A DNA stretch of 64,000 bases from VXNE01 sp965248075. Its GTDB lineage: Bacteria; Pseudomonadota; Gammaproteobacteria; Pseudomonadales; Azotimanducaceae. The DNA is taken from positions 1,178,001 to 1,242,000 of the forward strand of contig CBDFIL010000002.1 of assembly GCA_965248075.1 (NCBI GenBank), written 5' to 3'. The notes beneath the pieces are model-generated. The model saw only the letters and a list, made by a program, of their open reading frames with translations, was not told the DNA's origin and did not search any database. Position numbers and translations under genes: made by a program. Of this stretch, positions 45,487 through 53,899 are shown one piece after another (position 1 is the stretch's first letter; the number at the start of each line of letters is the position of its first letter).

Positions 45487-47910
45487 TCACTCCATCGCCA
45501 GCGAGGCGAAGATATCGGCGACCCGTTCGTCGTCGTAGCCAAGGATCTCCTGCAGCACATGCACGTTGTGCTCACCGAGTTCCGGTGCCGCACGGGTGAC
45601 GCTTGCGGGGGTCCGCGACAGGACGAAGCGACTGTTCTCCACCACCATTTCTCCGGTCGCGGTGTGCGGCAGCGCCAGGAAGTGGCGTCGATGGCGAAGC
45701 TGGGGGTCGTCCACACTCTCCTGGCTGTTCTGCACGACGTGTGCGGCGACCCCGGCGCCGATCAGGAGAGACTCGATCTCGGCCTCCCCACGCGTGCGCG
45801 TCCAGTCCCCGATCATCGCGTCGAGTTCGTCGGCCCGATCGAGGCGCCCCGCCGCGGTCGCAAGAGCGGGATCGGAACCCGCGCCCTCGAACCCCATGGC
45901 CGTACACAGCGCGCGCCACGCGGCATCGGACTGGCACGCGATCGCCACCCAGCGATCCTCGCCGCGCGCCGGGTAGACGCCGTGCGGGCACAACGCCAGG
46001 TCGCGGTTCCCCATCCGATGCCAGACCCGCCGGTTGACCTCGTAGTCGAGAATGGCCGGCGCGAGCAGGTGAATGGCCGCCTCGGCCTGCGAGATGTCGA
46101 TGTACTGCCCCGCGCCGGTCCGGCGGCGATGTTCCAGCGCCCCGAACAGGGAGGCCAGCATGAACCGGGGAGAGACGCCGTCCGTGTAGGCCAGGTACGG
46201 CCCCGCCGGGGAACGGTCCTGCCAGCCGGTGAGGTCGTAGAACCCCGCCAGCGCCGCCGCCATGTTGCCGTAGCCCGGCACCCGGGCGCGCGGTCCGGTC
46301 TGTCCCATCAGGCAACTGCTCAACATGATCAGCGACGGGTTCACTGCCCTGAGCGACGCGTAGTCGAGTCCCCACGCCTGCATCGCCTTCGGCGAGAAGG
46401 ACTCGGAGACGACATCCGCCCAGCGCACGAGGTCGAGCAGCACCTCGCGGCCCACGGGATTCGACGGGTCGACGGTAAGGCTCATCTTGCCGGTGTTGAA
46501 GCTCGCGAACGGCACGCCGTTCTCGACCCCGGGCTCGCCGTCACGGAACGCCGGAGCGCCGCGGCCCGGATCCAGCCGCACGCTCGATTCGACCTTGATC
46601 ACGGTGGCGCCATAGTCCGCGAGCACCCGCGTGAAGAGCGGGCCCGCGATGACCCACATGAAGTCTACGACCTTGAGGCCGGCCAGCGGCAGCGAGGGCG
46701 CGGCTCCCGTCGCGGACGGCAGCGGGATCGCGCGCCTTGCGCCGCCGGACATCTCGCCCAGCCGGGGCGCCCTGCCCGGGAGAGTGAGCGGGCTCGCCGA
46801 GAGCTTCGCGAAGGCGCCCGGCAGCCGGACACGCCCCCCGGGTGTGACCTCGATCCCTGTCCAGAAGTCCCGTTCGCGGAACTGGCGCTCCTCCAGCAGC
46901 CCCGCGACGTCGAACGCCGGCGCGATGTAGACGCCACGCTCGAGTCCCTCCTCGAACAGCTCCTGCTGCGTCCGCGAACGCGTGAAACGCTCGATCTTGC
47001 GGCACAGTTCGAAATAGGGCTCGGGCGAGGCTTCGTCGTTCATCATCGACGCGAGCGCGAGCCCCCAGTCCGTCTCGACGTCCTCCCGCGTGCACGCCCC
47101 GCCCTCGTGTACCCAGCCGAGCAGGCGTCGGTTCGGTTCCGTGAACGCGGGGCCGAACAGGAGCGTGATGGCCACGTAGCCATCCGCACAGGGCCAGGTG
47201 AGTTGTATCGGAAACCTTCCGGCGAGCCCGCCGGCAATGCGCTGCACCGTGAATCCCGCGTTGTTCGGCGCCCCGAGATTCGCCGCGAGCGCCGCCTGCG
47301 CGGACGACTGCTGCGCGGAGACGTCGACGTGCTGCCCCAGGCCGCTGACGTGACGTTCCTGCAGCGCAATCAACGCAGCGGCGGCGGCGTCGGCGCCGGC
47401 GTGCAGGAAGGACTGTGGCACGCTCGTCCGCACCGGCGCGCGGTCGTTGTCCCCCGCGAGTATGTGCGCCCCGCTCGCGGCCCAGATCGTCAGGTCCGTC
47501 GCCGGCCACTCCGCCTTCGGGCCGGTCCGCCCGAACGGACTGATGGAGACGACGATCAGGGCAGGATTGCGGGCCGACAGGGTCTCGTAGTCCACGCCCA
47601 GGGCGCGCGCCTCGTCCGTACCGAAGGACTCGATGACGAAGTCCGCGTCGGCGGCGAGTTCCGCGAAACGTCCGCGGCCGTCCGCGGATGCGAGATCCAG
47701 CACGCAACTCGATTTGCCGCGCGCATACGCCTGCCACCACAGGCCGTCCTCCGGCTCGCCCGTGTCGCCGCGAAACGGCGGCTGCCGGCGCGCGGTCGAC
47801 CCGGCCGGTGGTTCGACCGCGATCACCTCGGCGCCGAGGTGAGCGAGGACGTAGCCGCAGAACATCCCCGAGAGATCGGTCAGATCGAGGACCCGGTAGG
47901 AAGAGAGCAC
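45487..47910 (-). CDS. Tandem class III (CaiB/BaiF) CoA-transferase
   Basis: This 807-residue protein is made of two complete CaiB/BaiF CoA-transferase domains (about 1-390 and 405-807). Each starts with a VLDLTDLSG or VVDFMWVIAGP-type motif and contains the GADFVIESF/ADVVSESF block. Class III enzymes transfer CoA between carboxylates through an Asp-linked anhydride. Domain 1 keeps Asp139 at the aligned site (PATDLTIWAASG). In domain 2 that position is Gly (PGYGNMAAALAG), so probably only the first domain has the canonical catalytic Asp. I chose the GTG at 47908-47910 behind GGGAGG rather than the TTG eight codons earlier. Confidence 0.88.
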   Translation of the reverse strand: MLSSYRVLDLTDLSGMFCGYVLAHLGAEVIAVEPPAGSTARRQPPFRGDTGEPEDGLWWQAYARGKSSCVLDLASADGRGRFAELAADADFVIESFGTDEARALGVDYETLSARNPALIVVSISPFGRTGPKAEWPATDLTIWAASGAHILAGDNDRAPVRTSVPQSFLHAGADAAAAALIALQERHVSGLGQHVDVSAQQSSAQAALAANLGAPNNAGFTVQRIAGGLAGRFPIQLTWPCADGYVAITLLFGPAFTEPNRRLLGWVHEGGACTREDVETDWGLALASMMNDEASPEPYFELCRKIERFTRSRTQQELFEEGLERGVYIAPAFDVAGLLEERQFRERDFWTGIEVTPGGRVRLPGAFAKLSASPLTLPGRAPRLGEMSGGARRAIPLPSATGAAPSLPLAGLKVVDFMWVIAGPLFTRVLADYGATVIKVESSVRLDPGRGAPAFRDGEPGVENGVPFASFNTGKMSLTVDPSNPVGREVLLDLVRWADVVSESFSPKAMQAWGLDYASLRAVNPSLIMLSSCLMGQTGPRARVPGYGNMAAALAGFYDLTGWQDRSPAGPYLAYTDGVSPRFMLASLFGALEHRRRTGAGQYIDISQAEAAIHLLAPAILDYEVNRRVWHRMGNRDLALCPHGVYPARGEDRWVAIACQSDAAWRALCTAMGFEGAGSDPALATAAGRLDRADELDAMIGDWTRTRGEAEIESLLIGAGVAAHVVQNSQESVDDPQLRHRRHFLALPHTATGEMVVENSRFVLSRTPASVTRAAPELGEHNVHVLQEILGYDDERVADIFASLAME

Positions 47911-47977
47911 TGTCTGGCCTCCCGCGGCTGGCAACCCGGGCGATTCTAAAGGAAGCGGTTACCCGCGCGACCTCCGG

Positions 47978-48562
47978 TCACCCGACGGCGCGCCGCGCCA
48001 GCAGGCGGGCGACCACGACGGCCCGCCCGTCCGGATCCGTCGTTTCGCCTTCGAACGCCTCGACCACGTTCAGGCTCCGGGCGGCCTTTCCGAGCGCTTC
48101 GGGAGCCACCCGGAAAGCCGGACTGCGCGGTCCGGCCACGTCACCGCGATGCGTCGCGAGATGTTCCTCGACGACCAGGCAGCCCCCGGGTGCGAGCATC
48201 GTGCACAGTACCTCGACGAGTTCGAGGTCCACGTAGCGGATCAGGACGATGAGGTCGAAGGGTCCAGCAACGCCGGGGCCGTCGTCGAGGTCCCGCACGC
48301 GCCAATCGACCGTGACGCCCCGCGCGGCCGCCGACTCCGCCGCCCGCGCCAGTGCCACCGGCGATACATCGATCCCCGTCACCGCGTACCCGTGTTCGGC
48401 GAGGTACAGCGCGTTGCGTCCGGCGCCGCAGGCGACGTCCAGCGCACGGCCCGGCGGCGCCCGCGACACGCAGGAGACCAGCCAGGCACTCGGATGCTCC
48501 CGCCCGGCATAGGCGCCGAGCCGGTAGCGCTCGTCCCAGCGTTGCCGGTCCGCGCCGCTCAA
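47978..48562 (-). CDS. SAM-dependent methyltransferase
   Basis: This 194-residue class I methyltransferase has motif I LDVACGAGRNALYLA, followed by VTGIDVSPVALARA and the acidic loop FDLIVLIRYVD. TehB and other small-molecule methyltransferases share this architecture. The TTG start at 48560-48562 overlaps the stop of the preceding hydrolase gene (TTGA), implying coupling. The longer open frame upstream is antisense to nothing real but overlaps the hydrolase gene, so it was not used. Confidence 0.8.
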   Translation of the reverse strand: MSGADRQRWDERYRLGAYAGREHPSAWLVSCVSRAPPGRALDVACGAGRNALYLAEHGYAVTGIDVSPVALARAAESAAARGVTVDWRVRDLDDGPGVAGPFDLIVLIRYVDLELVEVLCTMLAPGGCLVVEEHLATHRGDVAGPRSPAFRVAPEALGKAARSLNVVEAFEGETTDPDGRAVVVARLLARRAVG

Positions 48563-49977
48563 CAGCGATTCACCACCCAGTCGCCGATCGTCAATAGCGT
48601 CTCCGGCGACATGGTCTCCTCGATGCGTGCGTACTCCTCCGGAGATCCGGTCTCCGCGGTCTGGAAGAGATGGTTGAGGCCCGGCAGGACCCGAATGTCG
48701 AAGCGTCGGACCCGGGCTTCGATCGCCTCCAGCACGGGGACGCTCTGCTCCGGCGGCACCTGCAGGTCCAGCTCGCCGTACAGCGCCAGGATCGGGACCA
48801 TAGCGGCCGCCAGGTCGTCGCCAGGGTCGTAGTCGATGAAGTGGAGGAACCATGGGGAGACGATCGTGTCCACCAGGGCCGTGTCGTCGGGGTCCAGTTG
48901 CAGCAGGCCGCGCTCCACGAAGTTGAACTCTTCCAGCGCGGTCCGGTAGCGCCGGAGACCTTCCGCGCGGCGCTCCTCCCATGTCCCGGAGCCCCGGGCC
49001 GCGACATATAGAGCGGCATTCAACGCCGCGATCCTGTCGATGGTCGAATCCGGAATGGGCATCGAGGACGCGTCGACCACCAGGCGGATCTGCGCCTGGT
49101 GCACCGCTTCTCCGGACACCGCGGGCCCCGCCAGCATCACCCCGCACGACAAGTCCCGCCCGCCGGCCGCGAGATCCGCCACGACCAGTCCGCCCTCGCT
49201 GTGGCCGATGACGCCGACCCGGTCCGGAGCCACGTCGGCCCGCGTCCGGAGATACGCCACCGCGGCCGCCGCGTCGTCCGTCACGTCGAGCGTCGTGGCG
49301 CCCTCGAAGTCGCCCGTGGAGCCGCCGACCCCGCGGTCGTCGTAGCGCAGCACCGCAACGCCGTTGCGGGACAGGTAGTCGGCGAGGACCCGGAACGGCT
49401 GGTGTCCCATGAGCGTCTCGTTGCGGTCCTGGGGCCCCGAGCCGGTCACCAGCACCACCGTGGGATAGGCGCCGCTCTCGGGGATCGTCAACGTACCGGC
49501 CAACCGCACGTCCTCTGCCCCGCCAGGGAACACGACTTCCTCGATCGTGTACGGGAACGGGGGTTGCGGCGTTTGCGGGCGCACGCGCTCGCTCGGTTCG
49601 TCCACCTTGACGAGTTCCAGGTCGATGCCCATACCCTGGTGCCACTCGCCGGCGAGGCGCGTTCCGGTCGCGTCCATCGTGCCCGAGTAAGCGGCCCCGA
49701 GCTGGTCGATGCGCAGGGCGAACCGCTCACCGTCGAAGCGCACGTCGTCGACGGCGATGCCGTACGCGCCCTGGTCCGGGCTGTCGAGCGCCGCCGACAA
49801 CGCGTCCTCCTCGTGCGCCACGTGCACGACGATGCGCAGGCCCGCCATCTCGATCGTGCCCTCCCAGATTCCTTCGATCCGTTCCGGTCGCTCCGGTACC
49901 GTCGGCAGCGCTTCGATATCGATATCGGGCGCGCAGCCCCAGAGCATCAAACCAGCCCACGCGAACAGCCATCGCAT
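48559..49977 (-). CDS. Alpha/beta hydrolase lipoprotein
   Basis: This 472-residue protein has a lipobox (LMLWGC, Cys15). An N-terminal beta-rich domain (about 30-140) precedes an alpha/beta hydrolase core with oxyanion VTGSGPQDRNE, the nucleophile GHSEGG, and the terminal GLNHLFQ His. The architecture matches the S9/X-Pro-like and BAAT-type serine hydrolases found as exported esterases or peptidases. The ATG follows GGAGGAA. The first gene of a two-gene unit with the methyltransferase, it ends 109 bp from the attL side of the prophage remnant. Confidence 0.82.
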   Translation of the reverse strand: MRWLFAWAGLMLWGCAPDIDIEALPTVPERPERIEGIWEGTIEMAGLRIVVHVAHEEDALSAALDSPDQGAYGIAVDDVRFDGERFALRIDQLGAAYSGTMDATGTRLAGEWHQGMGIDLELVKVDEPSERVRPQTPQPPFPYTIEEVVFPGGAEDVRLAGTLTIPESGAYPTVVLVTGSGPQDRNETLMGHQPFRVLADYLSRNGVAVLRYDDRGVGGSTGDFEGATTLDVTDDAAAAVAYLRTRADVAPDRVGVIGHSEGGLVVADLAAGGRDLSCGVMLAGPAVSGEAVHQAQIRLVVDASSMPIPDSTIDRIAALNAALYVAARGSGTWEERRAEGLRRYRTALEEFNFVERGLLQLDPDDTALVDTIVSPWFLHFIDYDPGDDLAAAMVPILALYGELDLQVPPEQSVPVLEAIEARVRRFDIRVLPGLNHLFQTAETGSPEEYARIEETMSPETLLTIGDWVVNRC

Positions 49978-50075
49978 CACGCGGTTCCTCCTGCATGCCG
50001 CAGTGCGGCAACATACCCGTGGCGGAGGTCGCAGGGCAACGCGGACCCGTATCGGGTCCGGGAACGAGGTGTGGC

Positions 50076-50099
50076 ATGCGTGTCGTGAGCTGGAACGTC
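50076..50099 (+). other. attL: displaced 5' end of xth
   Basis: ATG at 50076 opens MRVVSWNV, the normal start of exonuclease III, then runs into unrelated sequence (LGQIARN). The 14 bases TGAGCTGGAACGTC at 50086-50099 recur exactly at 52996-53009 in the intact gene. This is the original 5' end of xth, cut off when an element integrated, so the site marks attL. Confidence 0.85.
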
Positions 50100-50160
50100 T
50101 TAGGACAGATCGCTCGAAACCTGCGCCACACAAGCGTTTCACCGATTTGGCGCCCTGCGC

Positions 50161-50180
50161 TTGCCCACAGTTTTGCCCAC
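50161..50180. repeat. Candidate integrase arm site, left
   Basis: Two direct TTGCCCAC motifs (50161-50168 and 50173-50180; period 12) lie 60 bases inside attL and stop one base before the end of the membrane-protein gene. The same pair occurs at the other end. Confidence 0.6.
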
Positions 50181-50789
50181 CTACCGCCCACTTGCGGCGG
50201 AAGCAGGCAAAACATGAGCGGGCGTTTCCTCCTCGGTCGCGTTGCCGTCCCGCACCGACTCGAGCCACTGCATCAGGATCTCCTGAGTTACGCCGCGAAC
50301 CTCCCACATGAAGAGGACAAAACTCACGGCGAACCCCAGCAGCGTCAGCGCGAGGGCTACCCGCGCCAGCAGGTTGACCGAGGCCATTAGCCAGTCGTAG
50401 CCGAGCACCAGCCGCCGCATCAGGAGCCAGAACCGCGACTTGACTGGGAGGGCGATCCTCCACAGCTGGTCGGCCACTTCCCAAGCCGACGAATAGTGAT
50501 CTTGGGCGTTGTTCCACGCGATTGCGTCTTTGGCCGGCGCGGCGAGGGTGGGCATCTCGATGCGAAACGATGTCGGCGCTAGGGGGCCTTTACCGACCGT
50601 GTTCCCGCAGACATTGCCAAACAGCTCCCCACTGGAGACGTCATAGACGCTATAACCCCATTCGTCAAACTGGACTAGGTCGAACGGTCGGAGGCGCCTG
50701 TAGTAGTCGAGTCCGCGAAGCCCGTCACTCGGGCCGCCTCGCTTGACGGCCTCGGACGTTGTTGCGGCTAGTTCTTGGGGTTCGCTCAC
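50181..50789 (-). CDS. Prophage-borne membrane protein of unknown function
   Basis: This 202-residue protein has a soluble N-terminal region (about 1-125; DYYRRLRPFDLVQFDEWGYS...) and one or two C-terminal hydrophobic segments (about 130-165, SVNLLARVALALTLLGFAVS). No family is recognised. Its GTG start overlaps the stop of the DUF2971 gene in GTGA, so the two are translationally coupled. The protein is a candidate partner of the DUF2971 protein, perhaps a membrane effector. Confidence 0.7.
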   Translation of the reverse strand: MSEPQELAATTSEAVKRGGPSDGLRGLDYYRRLRPFDLVQFDEWGYSVYDVSSGELFGNVCGNTVGKGPLAPTSFRIEMPTLAAPAKDAIAWNNAQDHYSSAWEVADQLWRIALPVKSRFWLLMRRLVLGYDWLMASVNLLARVALALTLLGFAVSFVLFMWEVRGVTQEILMQWLESVRDGNATEEETPAHVLPASAASGR

Positions 50790-51562
50790 TTTGTCTCCTT
50801 GGTCTCCTCGGGCAACAGCAACTCCCCCTCGAACGAGGGGGTTTCGGCTTGAGTCGACCGCCGGACCCGGCCGCCTAACCCGTACTGACTCGCGAAGGAA
50901 CCGACCAGGTCGAAGAACCACTGCTCGGCGAACGGCGCGACGACGACCTCCATGACGAGCGTCGACAACTCAATGTCACAGTAGCAGCCCTTTTTTCTCT
51001 CGAAAGGGTTACTAGCCAGAGTCGCCACCAGGGCTTGCCGGACTCCGTGAACGACAGCTCTGAACTCCTGTTCGTGGCTGAAGCTCTGTCGTTTGTGGAA
51101 CAGGGGAGTGAAGATGTCGTCGAAGGGGATCCTCGCAGTCGAATAGTCTTCGTATCGGACCGCCCCCCCGTAGACGGATTCGTCTCCGACAAGCGAGTCC
51201 CGAAAGCGCCCGAAGTTCGTCTTGATCGCAATTCCGTCTTGCTCTCTTGCGTACAGCCGCCACATGGCCTCCGACTCGCCCTCGCCCTGATGCCAACAGC
51301 TCACGTGCACAAGCTCTCTCATCTCCCGGTTGCTCACCTTGATCGAGCGGTACCCCTCCTTGTCGCGCGGGGGTACCAACCATCGTACTAGGTCCGCAGA
51401 TGCGGTCGACAAGGCCCCCTCGAACGGGTCTCCGAGCAAGTCCGCACGGCAGAAATACAGCGCGCCTTTCTCAAGGAGCGACATGAACTTGGTGAAGTCC
51501 ATGTAGCGCCACAGCACCAGTTCGTCGGGCAGGGGCGGTACACCTGGAAGGTCCTTATACAC
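50786..51562 (-). CDS. DUF2971-family protein
   Basis: This 258-residue DUF2971 protein has the family core LVLWRYMDFTKFMSLLEKGA and LYFCRADLLGDPFEGALS, then VHVSCWHQGEGESEAMWRLYA and the HEQEFRAVVH helix. DUF2971 is widespread in bacteria and phages and has no fixed function; it often lies in variable islands. The GTG start at 51560-51562 lacks a strong ribosome binding site; the core begins only about 15 residues later, so the start is roughly right. It is first in a two-gene coupled unit on a prophage remnant, which suggests an accessory or defence role. Confidence 0.85.
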   Translation of the reverse strand: MYKDLPGVPPLPDELVLWRYMDFTKFMSLLEKGALYFCRADLLGDPFEGALSTASADLVRWLVPPRDKEGYRSIKVSNREMRELVHVSCWHQGEGESEAMWRLYAREQDGIAIKTNFGRFRDSLVGDESVYGGAVRYEDYSTARIPFDDIFTPLFHKRQSFSHEQEFRAVVHGVRQALVATLASNPFERKKGCYCDIELSTLVMEVVVAPFAEQWFFDLVGSFASQYGLGGRVRRSTQAETPSFEGELLLPEETKETK

Positions 51563-52027
51563 GGCATCGGCGGCTTGGTCGGATGGTCGGAGCGATGATA
51601 CGACGCTTTCCGTCGAGCAGGAGCGACGTCGCGGCCCGCCGCCCGGTCAGCTAAGGGGTGACCGCCGGGCGGCGGGGTGCCGGAGCGGGGAGTCGCTGCC
51701 CCCTCCGGCGTTCGCACGAGGCAGGAGCACCGCCTCGTGCTGAACTAAATCGGCGCCGTCTCCTCTGCCAAGCGCCTCGCTTCTTCGCGCTCTTCGCTGG
51801 CGCGCTTGATGGCATGTTGCCGCCGCTGCGCTTCGGTCGGCTGCTCGTATGGCTTGGACCGTGGAACTCGGTGGATCCTCATCGGGCTTTGGGCCTGGGT
51901 CACCGCCAGCCACCTCCATCACCGACAGCGTGGGGAAGGGCGACCACGGCACCGCGCCAGTGCGGGGTGCTGCGCCAAACCCACAACTTCTGACCCGTCG
52001 CGAGGACGAACGGCGCGGGCCGATCGC
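51563..52027. other. Degenerate prophage sequence
   Basis: Between the DUF2971 start and the capsid fragment is non-coding or decayed sequence. A minus-strand frame ending near 51900 contains LGDRPAPFVLATGQKLWVW, which looks like a natural protein tail, perhaps of a phage gene, but I cannot assign it. A 45-residue ORF follows at 51745-51882. Confidence 0.4.
51745..51882 (-). CDS. Small charged ORF (45 residues)
   Basis: An ATG at 51880-51882 opens a 45-residue frame rich in Glu, Arg and Ala (TEAQRRQHAIKRASEEREEA), consistent with a single amphipathic helix. No ribosome binding site or family is seen. It may be a phage small gene or chance. Confidence 0.3.
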   Translation of the reverse strand: MRIHRVPRSKPYEQPTEAQRRQHAIKRASEEREEARRLAEETAPI

Positions 52028-52550
52028 CTAGGCGCAGCGCAGGCTGAGCGCCCCGGTTTCCAAAAGCCACGTCGCTGCCCGTCCGCCGCTGTGCCGAGGG
52101 ATTTCCACGTCGCCCACGAGGTCCGCGAGCACACGAGCGTGCTGCATGATGGCGCTGGAATTCCTCAACAGGTCCACGTATTCCGCCTCGAGGAAATCCG
52201 TGGCGATGACGTGACCGCCGCCGGGTGAGGACGTACCCGTGGAAATCTCGCCGCGCTGGGGCGGCTGCCAGCGCACGTCGCGCAGGACGTCTCCTGCTAC
52301 CGAGAAGCAGGGAGCTTTCGTGGACCTGTTGGACTCGCCCGCCCGCTCGGTCTCGGGCCCTGCCCAGTCGCCGCATTCCCGGTCCAGATCCTTCTTGCCG
52401 AAGCCCTTGACGCCGGCAGAGCACAGGCCCTGCAAGATGAGGCGACGGAACTGGAAGTTCGAAGGGTCGTCACCGACCCGACCGGACGGCAAAATCGCCG
52501 CCATCCCGCGTGAGGTACCACGCCGCCGGTTCTCCACCTCCTCGTCACGG
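52028..52550 (-). pseudogene. Fragment of an HK97-type phage major capsid protein
   Basis: The frame contains FQFRRLILQG, STGTSSPGGGHVIATDF and EAEYVDLLRNSSAIMQHAR followed by VLADLVGDVEIPRHSGG, the N-arm, spine-helix region and first core strand typical of HK97-fold capsid proteins (compare [FY][IV]DLLRN... and G[LN]VxIPR). It then stops after ATWLLETGALS, missing the last two-thirds. The 5' side merges with the truncated integrase near 52550. It is evidence that the element is a prophage remnant, not a plasmid island. Confidence 0.8.
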
Positions 52551-52559
52551 TACTCCCGT

Positions 52560-52857
52560 GCATTGCCTCGGCAAAGGTGGGGACCGCAGGCTGCCGGCGC
52601 AGGGGTCCCGGAATGCCTCCAGAGCGCGCCGCCTTCGCGTTCGCATACGCAAGCTCGCGAGCCTCGCGTAGACTGACGAAGCGGAAGCTGCCGAGCCCCA
52701 TGTCCCGACGCTTGCCGTTGACCGTGAGCCGCTGGATCCAAGACTTGGAACCGCCCGCCCCGACAACCAACATCAGACCGAGGCCATCATGGTAGCGACC
52801 CGGCCGTTCCACGTTGCGACAGAACCCCCCCCCCGGATTCAGACGGTGAATAGCCAT
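52560..52857 (-). pseudogene. N-terminal fragment of a tyrosine recombinase (DUF4102-type integrase)
   Basis: The first 99 residues (RYHDGLGLMLVVGAGGSKSW, IQRLTVNGKRRDMGLGSF, SLREARELAYANAKAARSG) match the DUF4102 arm-binding domain of P4-type integrases. The catalytic domain with the Arg-His-Arg-Tyr residues is missing; the frame continues into unrelated sequence. The ATG is at 52855-52857, 16 bases from the right arm motifs. It marks the integrase end of the remnant beside attR. Confidence 0.85.
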
Positions 52858-52872
52858 GCCTGTTTCTCTCCC

Positions 52873-52893
52873 TTGCCCACAAAATTGCCCACA
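52873..52893. repeat. Candidate integrase arm site, right
   Basis: Two direct TTGCCCACA motifs at 52873-52881 and 52885-52893 (period 12) lie between the integrase start and attR. They match the pair at 50161-50180. Confidence 0.6.
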
Positions 52894-52985
52894 GTGACAG
52901 GCCGTGCCAACTTAAGACATATCGTTCCAATAGTCCATAACCCACTGAAAATGAACCACTTGGCACGATATGGCACAGCATGCCC

Positions 52986-53762
52986 ATGCGCATTCTGAGC
53001 TGGAACGTCAACGGACTGCGCGCCTGCGCGAAGAAGGGCTTCCTGGACTTCCTGCAGGGCTCCGGGGCCGACGTGGTAGGCCTCCAGGAGGTACGGGCGT
53101 TTCCCCATCAGCTCGAGCGTCGCGTCGCCGCACCCGAGGGCTGGCACGCGACGTTCTCGCCGGCCGAGAGGCCCGGATACAGCGGCGTGGCCATCTACTC
53201 CCGGGCGGCGCCGACCCGTGTGGAGACATCCCTCGGCGACGCGCGCTTCGACGCCGAGGGCCGTTTCGCGATCGCGCGTTTCGGTCGACGCCTGGCCGTG
53301 GCCTCGGTGTACTTCCCCAAGGGCAGCGGCCGCGACCGGGACAACAGCCGGGTGCCGTACAAGCTCGATTTCTACGCCGCGGTCTTCGAGCGTCTCCAGG
53401 CCCTGCGGCGCTACTGTCCGGTGCTGATGGTCGGCGACTACAACACGGCGCATGAGGCCATCGACCTGGCCCGACCCGCATCGAACACCCGCAACAGCGG
53501 CTTCCTGCCCGAGGAGCGTGCGGAACTGACGCGCTGGCGGAACGCCGGCTGGGTGGACACGTTCCGCGCACGGCATCCGGATGCGGCCGGACACTACACC
53601 TGGTGGCGGCAATGGGGCGGCGCCCGGGAAAACAACGTGGGGTGGCGCATCGACTACGTCTTTGCCTCGCCGGCCGCGGCCCGCAGGGTGGACGACGCCT
53701 TTATCTGGCCCGATGTCCGCGGTTCGGACCACTGTCCGGTGGGCGTGGACCTGAATCTCTGA
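52986..53762 (+). CDS. xth: Exodeoxyribonuclease III
   Basis: This 258-residue EEP-superfamily enzyme is a 3'-5' exonuclease and AP endonuclease that acts in base excision repair. Catalytic residues are in place: Asn8 (SWNVNG), Glu35 (LQEVRAF), Asp151/Asn153 (GDYNT) and the terminal Asp248-His249 (GSDHCPVG). The start ATG at 52986 (a second ATG is two codons earlier) lies in sequence delivered by the prophage, since the native 5' end was left behind at 50076. The enzyme therefore probably uses a new promoter inside the element. Confidence 0.95.
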   Translation: MRILSWNVNGLRACAKKGFLDFLQGSGADVVGLQEVRAFPHQLERRVAAPEGWHATFSPAERPGYSGVAIYSRAAPTRVETSLGDARFDAEGRFAIARFGRRLAVASVYFPKGSGRDRDNSRVPYKLDFYAAVFERLQALRRYCPVLMVGDYNTAHEAIDLARPASNTRNSGFLPEERAELTRWRNAGWVDTFRARHPDAAGHYTWWRQWGGARENNVGWRIDYVFASPAAARRVDDAFIWPDVRGSDHCPVGVDLNL

Positions 53763-53899
53763 TCCCGTCGCGGCGCCCGCAGCGCCAGCCTCGGGGCAGG
53801 GCGTTTGACTTGCGCCACCCGTTCGCCAATAGTCCGTCCTGCAAGCGTGGCGCCCGCCACCGGGACGCCGCGAGAACCGCTTACGATGAGGACTGTCCC

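Larger units (their letters stand above)
50086..53009. mobile_element. Prophage remnant integrated in the 5' end of xth
   Basis: A 2.9-kb element is bounded by the 14-bp direct repeat TGAGCTGGAACGTC (50086-50099 and 52996-53009), the duplicated start of the exonuclease III gene. Just inside each end lie paired TTGCCCACA motifs, which look like integrase arm sites. Minus-strand content, from right to left: an integrase N-terminus (52560-52857), an HK97-like capsid fragment (52028-52550), a small ORF, and the intact DUF2971 and membrane-protein genes next to attL. Nearly all phage genes are deleted, so the element cannot move on its own. The element supplied a new start for xth, so the host gene stayed functional. 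Confidence 0.85.

Noticed and set aside
50161..52893. A CRISPR array suggested by repeated TTGCCCACA motifs
   Set aside because: There are only two pairs of 9-mers, 2.7 kb apart, with no regular spacers or cas genes; integrase arm sites explain them better.
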